From: Pseudopedobacter sp036379295
Lineage (GTDB): Bacteria; Bacteroidota; Bacteroidia; Sphingobacteriales; Sphingobacteriaceae
Reading direction: 5' to 3'
NCBI GenBank assembly: GCA_036379295.1
Contig: DASVGY010000080.1
Location: 1 to 64,000 of the forward strand
Length of the DNA: 64,000 nucleotides
Shown: piece after piece, positions 18,233 to 26,482 of the stretch
How the letters are laid out: each line of letters opens with the position of its first letter
Position numbering within the stretch: position 1 is the stretch's first letter
Program-made: the position numbers and the translations under genes
The notes under the pieces: model-generated
Told to the model about the DNA's origin: nothing
What the model saw: the letters and a program-made list of their open reading frames with translations, nothing else
Databases searched by the model: none

Positions 18233-18341
18233 GGTTTTTTTGATGAGGAATCGTTCGAATTTGCTAAGGGAAATTCGTTGCTTTATTTGCGCAAAAGCAA
18301 ATAAAAGACAATTAAGAAACGGGAAGAGAAAGAGTGGACAG

Positions 18342-18881
18342 TTAAACTTTATGCCGCTCTCTAGCTTTTTTATAAAGCTTTACAGCCATCATAATAACAA
18401 AGGCAAAAATCACTAAACCCACTAAGCCATAAATCCAATCAACTGCATTTTTAAGAATGACGGTAAAAACAATTGCGACTAAAAAAATGGTGGCTAACTC
18501 GTTCCATAAACGAAGCTGGGTGCTAGTCATCCAAAATCTCCCAGCCTTCAATTGTTTGATAATCCCAGCGCACATAAAGTGGTAAATCAACAATCCGGTA
18601 ACAAAGGCTAATTTTACCCACATCCAATCCGTATGGAGTAATGCTGAATTTAGGTAAAGCATCGACAATCCCGCACAAACGGACAAAACCATTGCTGGCG
18701 TGGTAATGATGTTCCACAATTTGCTTTCCATTACTTGAAACTGCTTTTGTAGGATTAAACGTTCCTGCTCCGGCTTTTCATTTGCTTCGGTATGATAAAT
18801 AAACAGCCGTACAATATAAAACAAGCCCGCCATCCAGCTGACTACAAATATGATATGAATGGCAAGTATGTATCTGTACAC
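18342..18881 (-). CDS. hemJ: Protoporphyrinogen IX oxidase HemJ
   Basis: This 179-residue membrane protein has four or five hydrophobic segments. HIIFVVSWMAGLFYIVRLFI with the following YHTEA is diagnostic for the HemJ family (formerly UPF0093, often labelled CopD-like), with the conserved WVKLAF later. HemJ oxidises protoporphyrinogen IX to protoporphyrin IX in many Gram-negative bacteria that lack HemG and HemY. Its place downstream of hemE in a haem cluster supports the call. The start is GTG at 18879-18881: no in-frame ATG exists between it and the upstream stop. Confidence 0.88.
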   Translation of the reverse strand: MYRYILAIHIIFVVSWMAGLFYIVRLFIYHTEANEKPEQERLILQKQFQVMESKLWNIITTPAMVLSVCAGLSMLYLNSALLHTDWMWVKLAFVTGLLIYHFMCAGIIKQLKAGRFWMTSTQLRLWNELATIFLVAIVFTVILKNAVDWIYGLVGLVIFAFVIMMAVKLYKKARERHKV

Positions 18882-18903
18882 CTTTTTTAAGTGGTTAATT
18901 GTA

Positions 18904-18938
18904 AATGGTCAATGGTCAATGGTCAATGGTCAATGGTC
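18904..18938. repeat. Five tandem copies of the heptamer AATGGTC
   Basis: AATGGTC occurs five times without error, then AA. The array ends 23 bases upstream of the hemJ start codon on the minus strand, between hemE and hemJ. Tandem heptamers are prone to slippage, so copy number may vary between strains. Confidence 0.93.
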
Positions 18939-18965
18939 AAAATAAATAATCCTCTTGATAAGCAA

Positions 18966-19001
18966 GTCCTTCTCCTTCGGAGAAGGATTTAGGATGAGGC
19001 T
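18966..19001 (-). repeat. REP-like palindrome after hemE
   Basis: A 9-bp stem TCCTTCTCC/GGAGAAGGA (18967-18987) with a tiny TTC loop is followed by ATTTAGGATGAGGCTC. Read on the minus strand (GAGCCTCATCCTAAATCC, then the hairpin) it resembles the left arm of the pheS insertion. There is no T tail, so it is a REP rather than a classic terminator. Confidence 0.6.
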
Positions 19002-19002
19002 C

Positions 19003-20028
19003 TTAATATCTAAACTCTTTCACCACATCAACCGCGTACTTCACGTTATCAAAAGGAATATCAGGCATAATACCGTGACCTAAGTTAAATATAAAGCCAT
19101 CCTCGCCACGCATACGTTCGAATAAACGGTGGATTCTGTCTTTAATCACGTGTTTATCGGCGTACAAAATATGTGGATCTAAATTTCCCTGAACTGCAAT
19201 ATTTGAAGGAATGCTGTTTTTGATATTCCGCAAATCCGCGTTCCAGTCTATTGAAACCACATCGGGTTTCGCTTCCACCATTAAAGGCGCAAAAACAGAA
19301 CTTCCTTTACAGAAAGAAATTACCGGAACGTCTTTTCGGTTTAGTTTAGATATGATTTCTACATTATATTGATGCGAAAACTCCTTATAATCATCCCACG
19401 AAAGTGATAGTGCCCAGCTATCAAACAATTGCACCGCATTTACGCCGGCGGCAATTTGTAAATTCAGATAGTCAGCGGTAACGGCGGCAATTTTACTTAG
19501 CAATTTATGCGCTAAATCTGGATGGTTATGGATAAAAAGTTTGGTCAGCTTAAAATCTTTCGATGAACCGCCTTCAACCAAATAGCTCATTACCGTAAAA
19601 GGTGCGCCTGCAAATCCAATTAAGGGGATAGAACCGTTTAAACGTTGTTGAATTACTTTGATGGCATCAGCAACATACTGCAAGTTATCCATCACATCCA
19701 CACGTAAATTGTCGATGTCTTTTTCATTTTTAACCGGATTGGCAAACCGGGGGCCTATGCCTTGCGTAAAGCTTAAGTCGCCACCCATGGCTTCGCCGGT
19801 CACCAAAATATCGCAAAACAAAATAGCCGCATCAATTCCCAATAAATCAACCGGCAACATGGTTACATCTGCAGCAATTTCTGGTGTTTTACACATTTCT
19901 AAAAACGAGTACTTGTTTTTAATTTCCCAATACTCGGGCATAAAACGACCTGCCTGACGCATCATCCAAACCGGTGGGCGTTCTGTTTTTCTAGAAAACG
20001 CCGAATCTATAAATAAGGAATTGTTCAT
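19003..20028 (-). CDS. hemE: Uroporphyrinogen decarboxylase
   Basis: This 341-residue cytosolic enzyme removes four carboxyl groups from uroporphyrinogen III to give coproporphyrinogen III. The N-terminal signature RPPVWMMRQAGRFMPEY holds the substrate-binding Arg residues. CDILV carries the conserved aspartate, and GFAGAPFTVMSYLVEGG and NLGHGIMPDIP are further family blocks. The ATG overlaps the end of the upstream small membrane-protein gene by four bases, so translation is coupled. Confidence 0.97.
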   Translation of the reverse strand: MNNSLFIDSAFSRKTERPPVWMMRQAGRFMPEYWEIKNKYSFLEMCKTPEIAADVTMLPVDLLGIDAAILFCDILVTGEAMGGDLSFTQGIGPRFANPVKNEKDIDNLRVDVMDNLQYVADAIKVIQQRLNGSIPLIGFAGAPFTVMSYLVEGGSSKDFKLTKLFIHNHPDLAHKLLSKIAAVTADYLNLQIAAGVNAVQLFDSWALSLSWDDYKEFSHQYNVEIISKLNRKDVPVISFCKGSSVFAPLMVEAKPDVVSIDWNADLRNIKNSIPSNIAVQGNLDPHILYADKHVIKDRIHRLFERMRGEDGFIFNLGHGIMPDIPFDNVKYAVDVVKEFRY

Positions 20029-20540
20029 CTAATCTTCTGTATTTCTTTTTCGATATTACTTAAAATGCTTTTGTACTTTGCGGTTAAGGGCAATTTCTCG
20101 GATTGTTTAATCCAAATCAGCCCTTTTTCCTTATCATTATTTCTTAAGCTGATATTAGCCAAATGCATTAGCGCAACTCCCAAATCACTAGCTCGCAAAC
20201 CTAAAACCGCAGATTTTCCTAAATATAATTCCGCTTTCTTATAATCCGCGTCCGCTACGGCTATACTCCCTAACATAAAATGGTAGTAAGGTTTTCGGCG
20301 TTTATTTAAAAATTCGGGATTTTTAATGCTATGCAATAATGCTTTCGCCTTGGCGTAATTCTTCAATTTAAAAGCTTTTGCCGCTAAAATAATGGTTCCT
20401 TCCTTAAAATATCCCCAAATTACCAAAGCAATAAACATTGCGCTTAAAGCAGCAATCTCATAAACTTTTAGCCAAGCGGCAAAGCCAGCAACCAATGCCA
20501 GCAAAACGCAAACTAAAACCCTCGCCTGGTTGGTAAACAT
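20025..20540 (-). CDS. Small membrane protein with TPR-like helices
   Basis: This 171-residue protein has two N-terminal transmembrane segments (about 8-45) followed by paired amphipathic helices resembling tetratricopeptide repeats (KAFKLKNYAKAKALLHSI, ADADYKKAELYLGKSAVLG, NNDKEKGLIWIKQSEKLPL). The soluble part probably faces the cytoplasm and binds protein. It lies between the response regulator gene and hemE and overlaps hemE. The location suggests a role linked to hemE or to the two-component system, but no function is known. Confidence 0.65.
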   Translation of the reverse strand: MFTNQARVLVCVLLALVAGFAAWLKVYEIAALSAMFIALVIWGYFKEGTIILAAKAFKLKNYAKAKALLHSIKNPEFLNKRRKPYYHFMLGSIAVADADYKKAELYLGKSAVLGLRASDLGVALMHLANISLRNNDKEKGLIWIKQSEKLPLTAKYKSILSNIEKEIQKIR

Positions 20541-20543
20541 TTG

Positions 20544-21251
20544 TTACGAATGTCCGTCGGTAAACTTGTAACCTACACCACGGATAGAGTGAAAATAAAT
20601 TGGATTTTTTTGATCTGGTTCAAAGTATTTTCTGAACGTTAAAATGAAATTATCGATGGTACGTGTTGATGGGTAAACATCGTAATTCCACACCGTCTCT
20701 AAAATTTGCTCACGCGATACCGCTTCATCTTTACGTTCAATCAAAAGCTTCAATAACATGGTTTCTTTTTTTGTTAACGCGGTAATCGTTCCATCATCGT
20801 TTTTCAACTCAAACGAGTTGAAATAAATAGTTTTATCGCCAATTTTATAGGAGTTGATTTCTTTTAAATCATCGCCTTTCATGCTTCTTTTTATCAGGTT
20901 ATTGACTCTTAAAATCAATTCTTCTAAGTTAAAAGGCTTGGTTAAATAATCATCGGCGCCTTTTTTTAAACCTGTAATTCTGTCTTCAGATGTATTTTTG
21001 GCAGTTAAAAACATAATAGGTACCTCGCTGTTTTCTAAACGGATTGTTTCGGCAACTTGGAACCCATCAATTTCTGGTACCATTACATCTAAAATAATAA
21101 GGTTGAATTTTTCCTCCTTATACACTTTAAGTGCTTTTTTACCATCGGTAACGGCTCTTACAAAAAAGCCTTCCATTTCTAAATTCAGTTTGATGGCTTC
21201 TAAAAGATGTTCTTCATCTTCCATCAATAAAATTCTTTGTTTTACAGACAT
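20544..21251 (-). CDS. OmpR-family response regulator
   Basis: This 235-residue regulator has an N-terminal receiver with the acidic pocket MEDEEH, the phospho-accepting Asp55 in LIILDVMVPEIDGF and the conserved lysine in DDYLTKPF. A C-terminal winged helix follows (YDVYPSTRTIDNFILTFRKY). The partner kinase gene lies 13 bases upstream in the same operon. The pair sits between hemL and hemE, so a response to haem, redox or oxygen state is plausible but not shown. Confidence 0.95.
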   Translation of the reverse strand: MSVKQRILLMEDEEHLLEAIKLNLEMEGFFVRAVTDGKKALKVYKEEKFNLIILDVMVPEIDGFQVAETIRLENSEVPIMFLTAKNTSEDRITGLKKGADDYLTKPFNLEELILRVNNLIKRSMKGDDLKEINSYKIGDKTIYFNSFELKNDDGTITALTKKETMLLKLLIERKDEAVSREQILETVWNYDVYPSTRTIDNFILTFRKYFEPDQKNPIYFHSIRGVGYKFTDGHS

Positions 21252-21264
21252 GTTCTTTTTCTAT

Positions 21265-22134
21265 TTAATTAAAAGATACTTCAAAAACCGTTCCCTTTGG
21301 TTGATTATTTTTAACTTTTATTTGTGCTTGGTGATGATCTAAAACTTGCTTAACAATAAACAACCCTAAACCGGTTCCTTTTGTTTTACGGGTATCTTCG
21401 CTGCCTACCCTATAAAATTTTTCAAACACTTTTGCTTTTTCCGCATCAGAAATTCCGATGCCTAAATCTGCCACTTTAAAGCAAACCGTTCCGTTTGGTT
21501 TCCGATGCAAATCAACGTGAACAGGCATACAATCTGGCGAATATTTAACCGCATTCTCTATCAAATTAGTCACGACAGATGACATCGCAAACTGATCGCC
21601 AGTGATAAAAACATTTGGGTCTATGGAAGTGATAATCGACTCTTTGCTGCATACATGTATTTGCAAACGAGAGACTATTTTTTCCACCAATTCTGATAAA
21701 TTTAACTCTTGTTTAGGAAAACTATAGGATTTGTTTTCAATTTTAGTGGCCAGCAACATATTTTCTACCAAATCATCCAGCCTTTCAATATCTAACAAAC
21801 ATTTAGAAATAAAGCTTCGTTGCTGCTCCTTATCCAATTCACGCTTATTGATGGTTTGCAAATACAATTTAATAGATGCCAAAGGCGATTTTAGCTCGTG
21901 GGTAACCGAAAGCAAAAAATTTTTCTGCTGATCGCTGATTTTTTTCTCTCTGTTAATTGCCTGATGCAATTTGTAAATGCCAAAAGTCATCATGGTAATA
22001 AACACCAAACCTTCGCCCATTACCATTCCACGGCGAGCAGGCTGTAATTCCACCAGTAAAATTGCCCACCAAAACAGCTGAGAAACTACATAAAAAACAA
22101 TGATATAAAATATGGTAATGGGCTTTAAACGCAT
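21265..22134 (-). CDS. Sensor histidine kinase, short form
   Basis: This 289-residue kinase has two transmembrane helices (about 8-28 and 38-55) with almost no periplasmic loop, so it may sense a signal in the membrane or cytoplasm. The H box is SVTHELKSPLASIKLYLQ (His79). The ATPase domain has VVTNLIENAVKYS, KVADLGIGIS and GTGLGLFIVKQ. It starts two bases before the end of the hemL spacing and is followed by its response regulator. Confidence 0.93.
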   Translation of the reverse strand: MRLKPITIFYIIVFYVVSQLFWWAILLVELQPARRGMVMGEGLVFITMMTFGIYKLHQAINREKKISDQQKNFLLSVTHELKSPLASIKLYLQTINKRELDKEQQRSFISKCLLDIERLDDLVENMLLATKIENKSYSFPKQELNLSELVEKIVSRLQIHVCSKESIITSIDPNVFITGDQFAMSSVVTNLIENAVKYSPDCMPVHVDLHRKPNGTVCFKVADLGIGISDAEKAKVFEKFYRVGSEDTRKTKGTGLGLFIVKQVLDHHQAQIKVKNNQPKGTVFEVSFN

Positions 22135-22136
22135 AT

Positions 22137-23510
22137 TTATTTGCTTTTAAATACAATATCTAAACATTCAAAAATTGCTCTTTTAGCTTTTTCTAAATCT
22201 AATTTGCTGTGCGCTGCAGAAACGAAGCCTACCTCGTAACCCGACGGACCAAAATATACGCCCCGGTTCAATAATTCGCGATGCATCATTTTAAATTTCT
22301 CCATGCTTGCCGGGTCAATCGCCTCAGAGGTCTGTATTCTCTCAGCATCTGTAAAAGCAAACCAAAAGATAGAACCAATTTGGAAAACCTTAAATTTATA
22401 ATTTTTAGAAGTTGCGTAACGCTGAATAGCGTTTGTAAAATCTTCTGTTTTAGTATTTAACTCTTTGTAAAAATTAGATTTTGCCAATTCGCTCAATTGC
22501 GCAATTCCTGCCGCCATTGCCACCGGATTTCCAGAAAGCGTACCCGCTTGATAAACTGCGCCATCAGGAGAAATATTACTCATCAAACTTGCAGAAGCGC
22601 CGTAAGCGCCCACCGGCAAACCGCCACCAATAATTTTTCCGTAAGTGATGATGTCCGGCTGAATATTATAATAACCCGCAGCGCCCTCAAAACCGACTCT
22701 GAAGCCAGAAATTACTTCATCAAAAATCAATAAAGCTCCGTTTTCTGTACAAATTTCGCGTAAGTATTCTAAATAATCAGCATCCTGCAAAAGCAAGCCG
22801 TTGTTAGCTGGCACAGGCTCAATAATTACACCGGCAACCTGATCTTTAAATTGCTCAAAAGCAGCTCTAACTGCATCTTTATCATTCAAGGAAACCACAA
22901 TAGTTTCGTCTGCAAAAGCTTTTGGGATTCCGGCAGATGAAGTTTCTCCGAAAGTAACCAAACCCGAACCTGCTTTTACCAAAAGTGAATCACTATGGCC
23001 GTGGTAGCAACCTTCAAACTTGATAATTTTATCACGTTTGGTGGCTCCTCTTGCTAAACGAATGGCCGACATTACCGCTTCTGTACCGGAGCTGGTAAAT
23101 CTTATTTTTTCTATAAACTTATTGTTCTTGATAATTAGTTCTGCAAGTTCTGTTTCTAATGCCGTTGGCGCACCAAAAGACATCCCGTTTTGCATTACCT
23201 CAATTACTTTCTCTCTAACTTTTGCGTTGTTATGACCCAAAATCAGCGGGCCCCAAGAGCAGCAGAAATCGATAAATTCATTTCCATCCGCATCCCATAA
23301 ACGACAACCATCGCCTTTTTCTATAAACAGTGGTGTCCCGTAAACAGATTTGAAAGCCCTTACGGGAGAGTTTACGCCACCAGGGAAATATTGCTTTGCT
23401 TTTTCGTAGAGCTCTGCCGATTTTTCTCTGATAATATCTGGCTTTTCACCGTATAAAAGAGGTGCTTCTTCGTTGCTGTTATTGAATATATTTTTAATAG
23501 AATCGAACAT
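22137..23510 (-). CDS. hemL: Glutamate-1-semialdehyde 2,1-aminomutase
   Basis: This PLP enzyme of about 457 residues converts glutamate-1-semialdehyde to 5-aminolevulinate, the second step of the C5 pathway begun by HemA. FPGGVNSPVRAFK is the family N-terminal block and SSGTEAVMSAIRLARG binds PLP phosphate. LIFDEVISGFR holds the ring-binding aspartate, and Lys292 in ITYGKIIGGGLPVGAYG forms the Schiff base. I chose the ATG at 23508-23510. An in-frame start 11 codons earlier lies in AAAGC-rich repeated DNA and would add an untypical tail. Confidence 0.96.
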   Translation of the reverse strand: MFDSIKNIFNNSNEEAPLLYGEKPDIIREKSAELYEKAKQYFPGGVNSPVRAFKSVYGTPLFIEKGDGCRLWDADGNEFIDFCCSWGPLILGHNNAKVREKVIEVMQNGMSFGAPTALETELAELIIKNNKFIEKIRFTSSGTEAVMSAIRLARGATKRDKIIKFEGCYHGHSDSLLVKAGSGLVTFGETSSAGIPKAFADETIVVSLNDKDAVRAAFEQFKDQVAGVIIEPVPANNGLLLQDADYLEYLREICTENGALLIFDEVISGFRVGFEGAAGYYNIQPDIITYGKIIGGGLPVGAYGASASLMSNISPDGAVYQAGTLSGNPVAMAAGIAQLSELAKSNFYKELNTKTEDFTNAIQRYATSKNYKFKVFQIGSIFWFAFTDAERIQTSEAIDPASMEKFKMMHRELLNRGVYFGPSGYEVGFVSAAHSKLDLEKAKRAIFECLDIVFKSK

Positions 23511-23550
23511 TTTTAAAGCATAAAGCTTAAGGCTTAAAGCCAAAAGCTAG

Positions 23551-24522
23551 TTAAATCCACTTATTTTTTAAAACTTCTTTAGCGTGATAGGTCAAAATCA
23601 CATCAGCACCGGCTCTTTTGATACACATCAATTTTTCTACTGTTGCCTTTTCTTCATTTAACCAACCGCGTTGTGCAGCCGCTTTAATCATCGCGTACTC
23701 ACCGCTAACGTTGTATGCTGCAATTGGTAAATCAAAATTATCTTTTAACAACTTAATGATATCCAAATAAGCTAAAGCTGGTTTTACCATTAAAAAATCT
23801 GCGCCCTCTTGCGTATCTAAAGCCGCTTCAATCAACGCTTCACGTTGGTTTGCGGGGTTCATCTGATAGGCTTTTTTATCGCCAAATTTAGGCGCCGATT
23901 GCAAAGCGTCTCTAAATGGACTGTAAAAAGCACTCGCATATTTTGCCGTGTATGACATGATGGATACGTTGCTGAAACCTTCTGCATCCAAAGCTTCACG
24001 AATAAACTGCACTCTCCCATCCATCATATCAGATGGCGCAACAATATCAGCGCCCGCCCTTGCATGCGCAAGCGCCATATCCGCTAAAATCTTTAAGGTT
24101 TTATCGTTCACAATCTCGCCATTCTCCACTAATCCATCGTGTCCGTCACTACTATAAGGATCCATCGCTACATCGGTAACCACACAAGCTTCTGGGAAAC
24201 GGGATTTTACCTCCTTAATCGCTCGCAAGTATAAACCTTTCTCATTTACACTTTCGCTGGCAGTTTTATCCTTTAACGATTCCTCAATATTCGGAAACAA
24301 GTCAAAAGATTTTAAACCCAGTTCCATGCAACTTTCCACTTCACGCAAAAGGTTATCAACGGAATATCTGAAAATACCGGGCATAGAAGCCACTTCAGTT
24401 TTCTGTTGTTTACCATCAACAATAAACAAGGGGAAAATAAAGTTCGCCGCCTGAAGGTGGTTCTCCTGCACCATATCCCTAATTACTTGCGACTTTCTGT
24501 TTCTTCTTGGTCTGTTTAACAT
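23551..24522 (-). CDS. hemB: Porphobilinogen synthase (5-aminolevulinate dehydratase)
   Basis: This 323-residue enzyme joins two 5-aminolevulinates to porphobilinogen. The metal-site loop reads DVAMDPYSSDGHDG: aspartate replaces the cysteines of zinc-type enzymes, so the protein should be of the magnesium-type class. The Schiff-base lysine is in LMVKPALAYLDI. The start is ATG at 24520-24522; a GTG further upstream would fall inside the dispersed repeat at 24548 and is rejected. The gap to hemCD is filled with repeats. Confidence 0.96.
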   Translation of the reverse strand: MLNRPRRNRKSQVIRDMVQENHLQAANFIFPLFIVDGKQQKTEVASMPGIFRYSVDNLLREVESCMELGLKSFDLFPNIEESLKDKTASESVNEKGLYLRAIKEVKSRFPEACVVTDVAMDPYSSDGHDGLVENGEIVNDKTLKILADMALAHARAGADIVAPSDMMDGRVQFIREALDAEGFSNVSIMSYTAKYASAFYSPFRDALQSAPKFGDKKAYQMNPANQREALIEAALDTQEGADFLMVKPALAYLDIIKLLKDNFDLPIAAYNVSGEYAMIKAAAQRGWLNEEKATVEKLMCIKRAGADVILTYHAKEVLKNKWI

Positions 24523-24547
24523 TTCTGTTTGTTTTCTTGTAAAAATT

Positions 24548-24641
24548 GGGCGTTTTAACACGCTATCCGTTTTATCTTTTTTGCTTAGCCTTCGACTCCG
24601 CTCAGGCTAACAAAAAAGGATACCACTTCTATCGTTAACGC
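24548..24641 (+). repeat. Dispersed GGGCGTTT...TTAACGC element, copy 2
   Basis: The 94-base element starts GGGCGTTTTAACACGCTATC and ends CCACTTCTATCGTTAACGC, differing from copy 1 at few positions. Its centre is a longer hairpin: CTTTTTTG and TTAGCC pair with GGCTAA and CAAAAAAG around TTCGACTCCGCTCA. The central stem differs between copies, while paired bases are kept. Confidence 0.75.
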
Positions 24642-24805
24642 AAAACACTACAAAGGTTTACTTTTCATCTCGTCATGCTGAACGTTGTGAAACATATCGA
24701 ACGCACAGTTTCCATATCACTATGAATACCTTTGCGGGATGCCTCTTATCGTCGAAATGACGTGAGGACTAGCTTTGTGACCTCTGCGTCCTCCGTGGTT
24801 AAAAC
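24642..24805. repeat. Repeat-like intergenic DNA between hemCD and hemB
   Basis: After copy 2 come CGTCATGCTGAACGTTGTG and GTGACCTCTGCGTCCTCCG, both resembling short sequences that recur in intergenic DNA of Bacteroidota. There is no coding region. The region interrupts the haem cluster and may carry transcript-processing hairpins. Repeat status rests on recall of similar sequences, not on further copies in this window. Confidence 0.35.
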
Positions 24806-26395
24806 CTAAATATCAATCCCAAAAACCACTTCTGCCAAACCAATCTCATCTGGCGAAGCCGGTAAAATATACTTTACCCCCATTTCATCAAATTTTTGCC
24901 CGGTTGATTTACCAATGGCAACAACTTGCTGACCAGGCTCCAATAAATTTTCGGCGAAATACGCGTCAACGTTTGAAGGGCTGGTAAACACCAAAACATC
25001 TGCGTAAGTGGGCTCAACTTCTTCTTCTAAGATCGTTTCGTAAATAATCAACTCTACAATCTTTGTTTCCGCTGATAAACTTTTTTGGATACTGCGTAAC
25101 GAATCCTTGGCTAAAGGAAACAAAACGTTAGTTCCGTTTGCCACAGCAGCAAACTCTTCGGCAACTTCTGCTGTATCACTACTTTCCCCAACAAAAGAAA
25201 CTGTTTTCCCTAAAGCTCTTAAAGCATCCTCAGAACCACGACCAACCACACCAAACTTAATGTCTTTTGGTAACAGAGGATTTAAAGAAAAAAAGTATTC
25301 AATTCCGTTTTTACTGCTAAAGAAAACCCAATCTATCTGCTTAAAAACGTACGAATCCAATTTATGAATAATGGGCACAGTTCTTATCAAAGATCTAGCG
25401 TCAACGTCTATGTTATGTTTAATTAACGATTTACCAAAGTAACTCTGTTCGCTTAGCTCTCTCGAAATAAAAACCTTCTTAGGCAGCTTACGGTTTGCTA
25501 CATCAAACTTCTTTAATATCGTTTCAGCTAAACCTTCAGTGGTTTCTGATGTAATATAAAGTCTATCCGGAAATTCATCTTGATCAACGGACTTTGTAGT
25601 CCAAACATGGAATAAACCGTCTTCATCTTTCTCGCAATAACAACCTAAAGGCATATGACAACCGCCATCAAACAGATTTAATACCTTACGTTCTACCGCA
25701 ATTCTTTCTGCAACATCTTTATCATGTATCTGCTGTAAAATATCAAAAAGCTCTTGATCATCTTCCCTAATCTGGATTGCTAAAACACCTTGCGCTGGCG
25801 CTGGAACCATCTCTGCGGTAGGCTCAATTTCTTCGATGTAAAACTCAGATAAATCTAAATTTAAACGACTTATCCCCGCTTTCGCCATAATAATGGCATC
25901 GTATTTTTCGTCTCTTAGTTTTTGAATTCTTGTATTTACATTACCTCTTAAATTTTCAAACTCCAAATCCGGGCGAACAGCTAAAAGTTGCGACTGCCTA
26001 CGGTTAGATGAGGTGCCAACGGTTCCGTTATGCTTTACAGAAAGTTTTTTTGAGGTATCTACACAATCTTTTAAAATCAGGATAACTTCTGAAGGGTCTT
26101 CTCTTTCAGATACGGCTGCTATTATTAAGCCGGGAGGGTTTAAGGTTGGTAAATCTTTATGCGAATGAACTGCCAAATCAACAGATTTATCCAACAAATG
26201 TTCTTCCAGCTCTTTAGTAAAAAATCCTTTTCCTTCAAGCTTATCTAACCGTAAATTTAAGATGTTATCGCCCTGAGTTTTGATGATTTTTAACTCGGCT
26301 TTGATTTGAATTGCAGCAAGCTGGTCTTTGATATGATTGGCCTGCCATAATGCAAGTTCGCTACCTCGGGTGCCTATGGTAATTATTCTGTCCAA
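24806..26395 (-). CDS. hemCD: Hydroxymethylbilane synthase fused to uroporphyrinogen-III synthase
   Basis: This 529-residue bifunctional enzyme makes hydroxymethylbilane and cyclises it to uroporphyrinogen III. Residues 1 to about 300 are HemC: TIGTRGSELALWQANH, FFTKELEEHLLDKSVDLAVH and the dipyrromethane-cofactor cysteine in DGGCHMPLGC. From about 305 (KKVFISRELSEQSYFG) the protein is HemD, with VFFSSKNGIEYFF and VFTSPSNVDAYF. The frame is open throughout, so this is a true fusion. The start is TTG at 26393-26395: an in-frame TAA lies four codons upstream and there is no ATG in the conserved N-terminus. Confidence 0.95.
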   Translation of the reverse strand: MDRIITIGTRGSELALWQANHIKDQLAAIQIKAELKIIKTQGDNILNLRLDKLEGKGFFTKELEEHLLDKSVDLAVHSHKDLPTLNPPGLIIAAVSEREDPSEVILILKDCVDTSKKLSVKHNGTVGTSSNRRQSQLLAVRPDLEFENLRGNVNTRIQKLRDEKYDAIIMAKAGISRLNLDLSEFYIEEIEPTAEMVPAPAQGVLAIQIREDDQELFDILQQIHDKDVAERIAVERKVLNLFDGGCHMPLGCYCEKDEDGLFHVWTTKSVDQDEFPDRLYITSETTEGLAETILKKFDVANRKLPKKVFISRELSEQSYFGKSLIKHNIDVDARSLIRTVPIIHKLDSYVFKQIDWVFFSSKNGIEYFFSLNPLLPKDIKFGVVGRGSEDALRALGKTVSFVGESSDTAEVAEEFAAVANGTNVLFPLAKDSLRSIQKSLSAETKIVELIIYETILEEEVEPTYADVLVFTSPSNVDAYFAENLLEPGQQVVAIGKSTGQKFDEMGVKYILPASPDEIGLAEVVFGIDI

Positions 26396-26412
26396 AATGT
26401 ATGATTATTTTA

Positions 26413-26420
26413 CAAAATTA
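26413..26420 (-). promoter_or_regulatory. -7 promoter element of hemCD
   Basis: On the minus strand TAATTTTG matches TAnnTTTG and lies 17 bases before the TTG start. It may give hemCD a promoter separate from hemA. No -33 match is seen. Confidence 0.38.
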
Positions 26421-26482
26421 GCATTAAGAATGACCTGCGCCGACTGATTTTCAGAAAATTAATGATTTGTAAAGATTATGAC

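Noticed and set aside
18281..18305. Hairpin TTTATTTGC/GCAAATAAA after hemJ as a terminator
   Set aside because: The stem is AT-rich and no T run follows on the minus strand.
24523..24561. GTG start adding 13 residues to HemB
   Set aside because: It lies inside the dispersed repeat; the ATG at 24522 matches the family start.
24806..26395. HemC-HemD as a frameshift or assembly fusion
   Set aside because: The frame is open throughout with a natural linker, and both domains are complete; such fusions are known in related bacteria.
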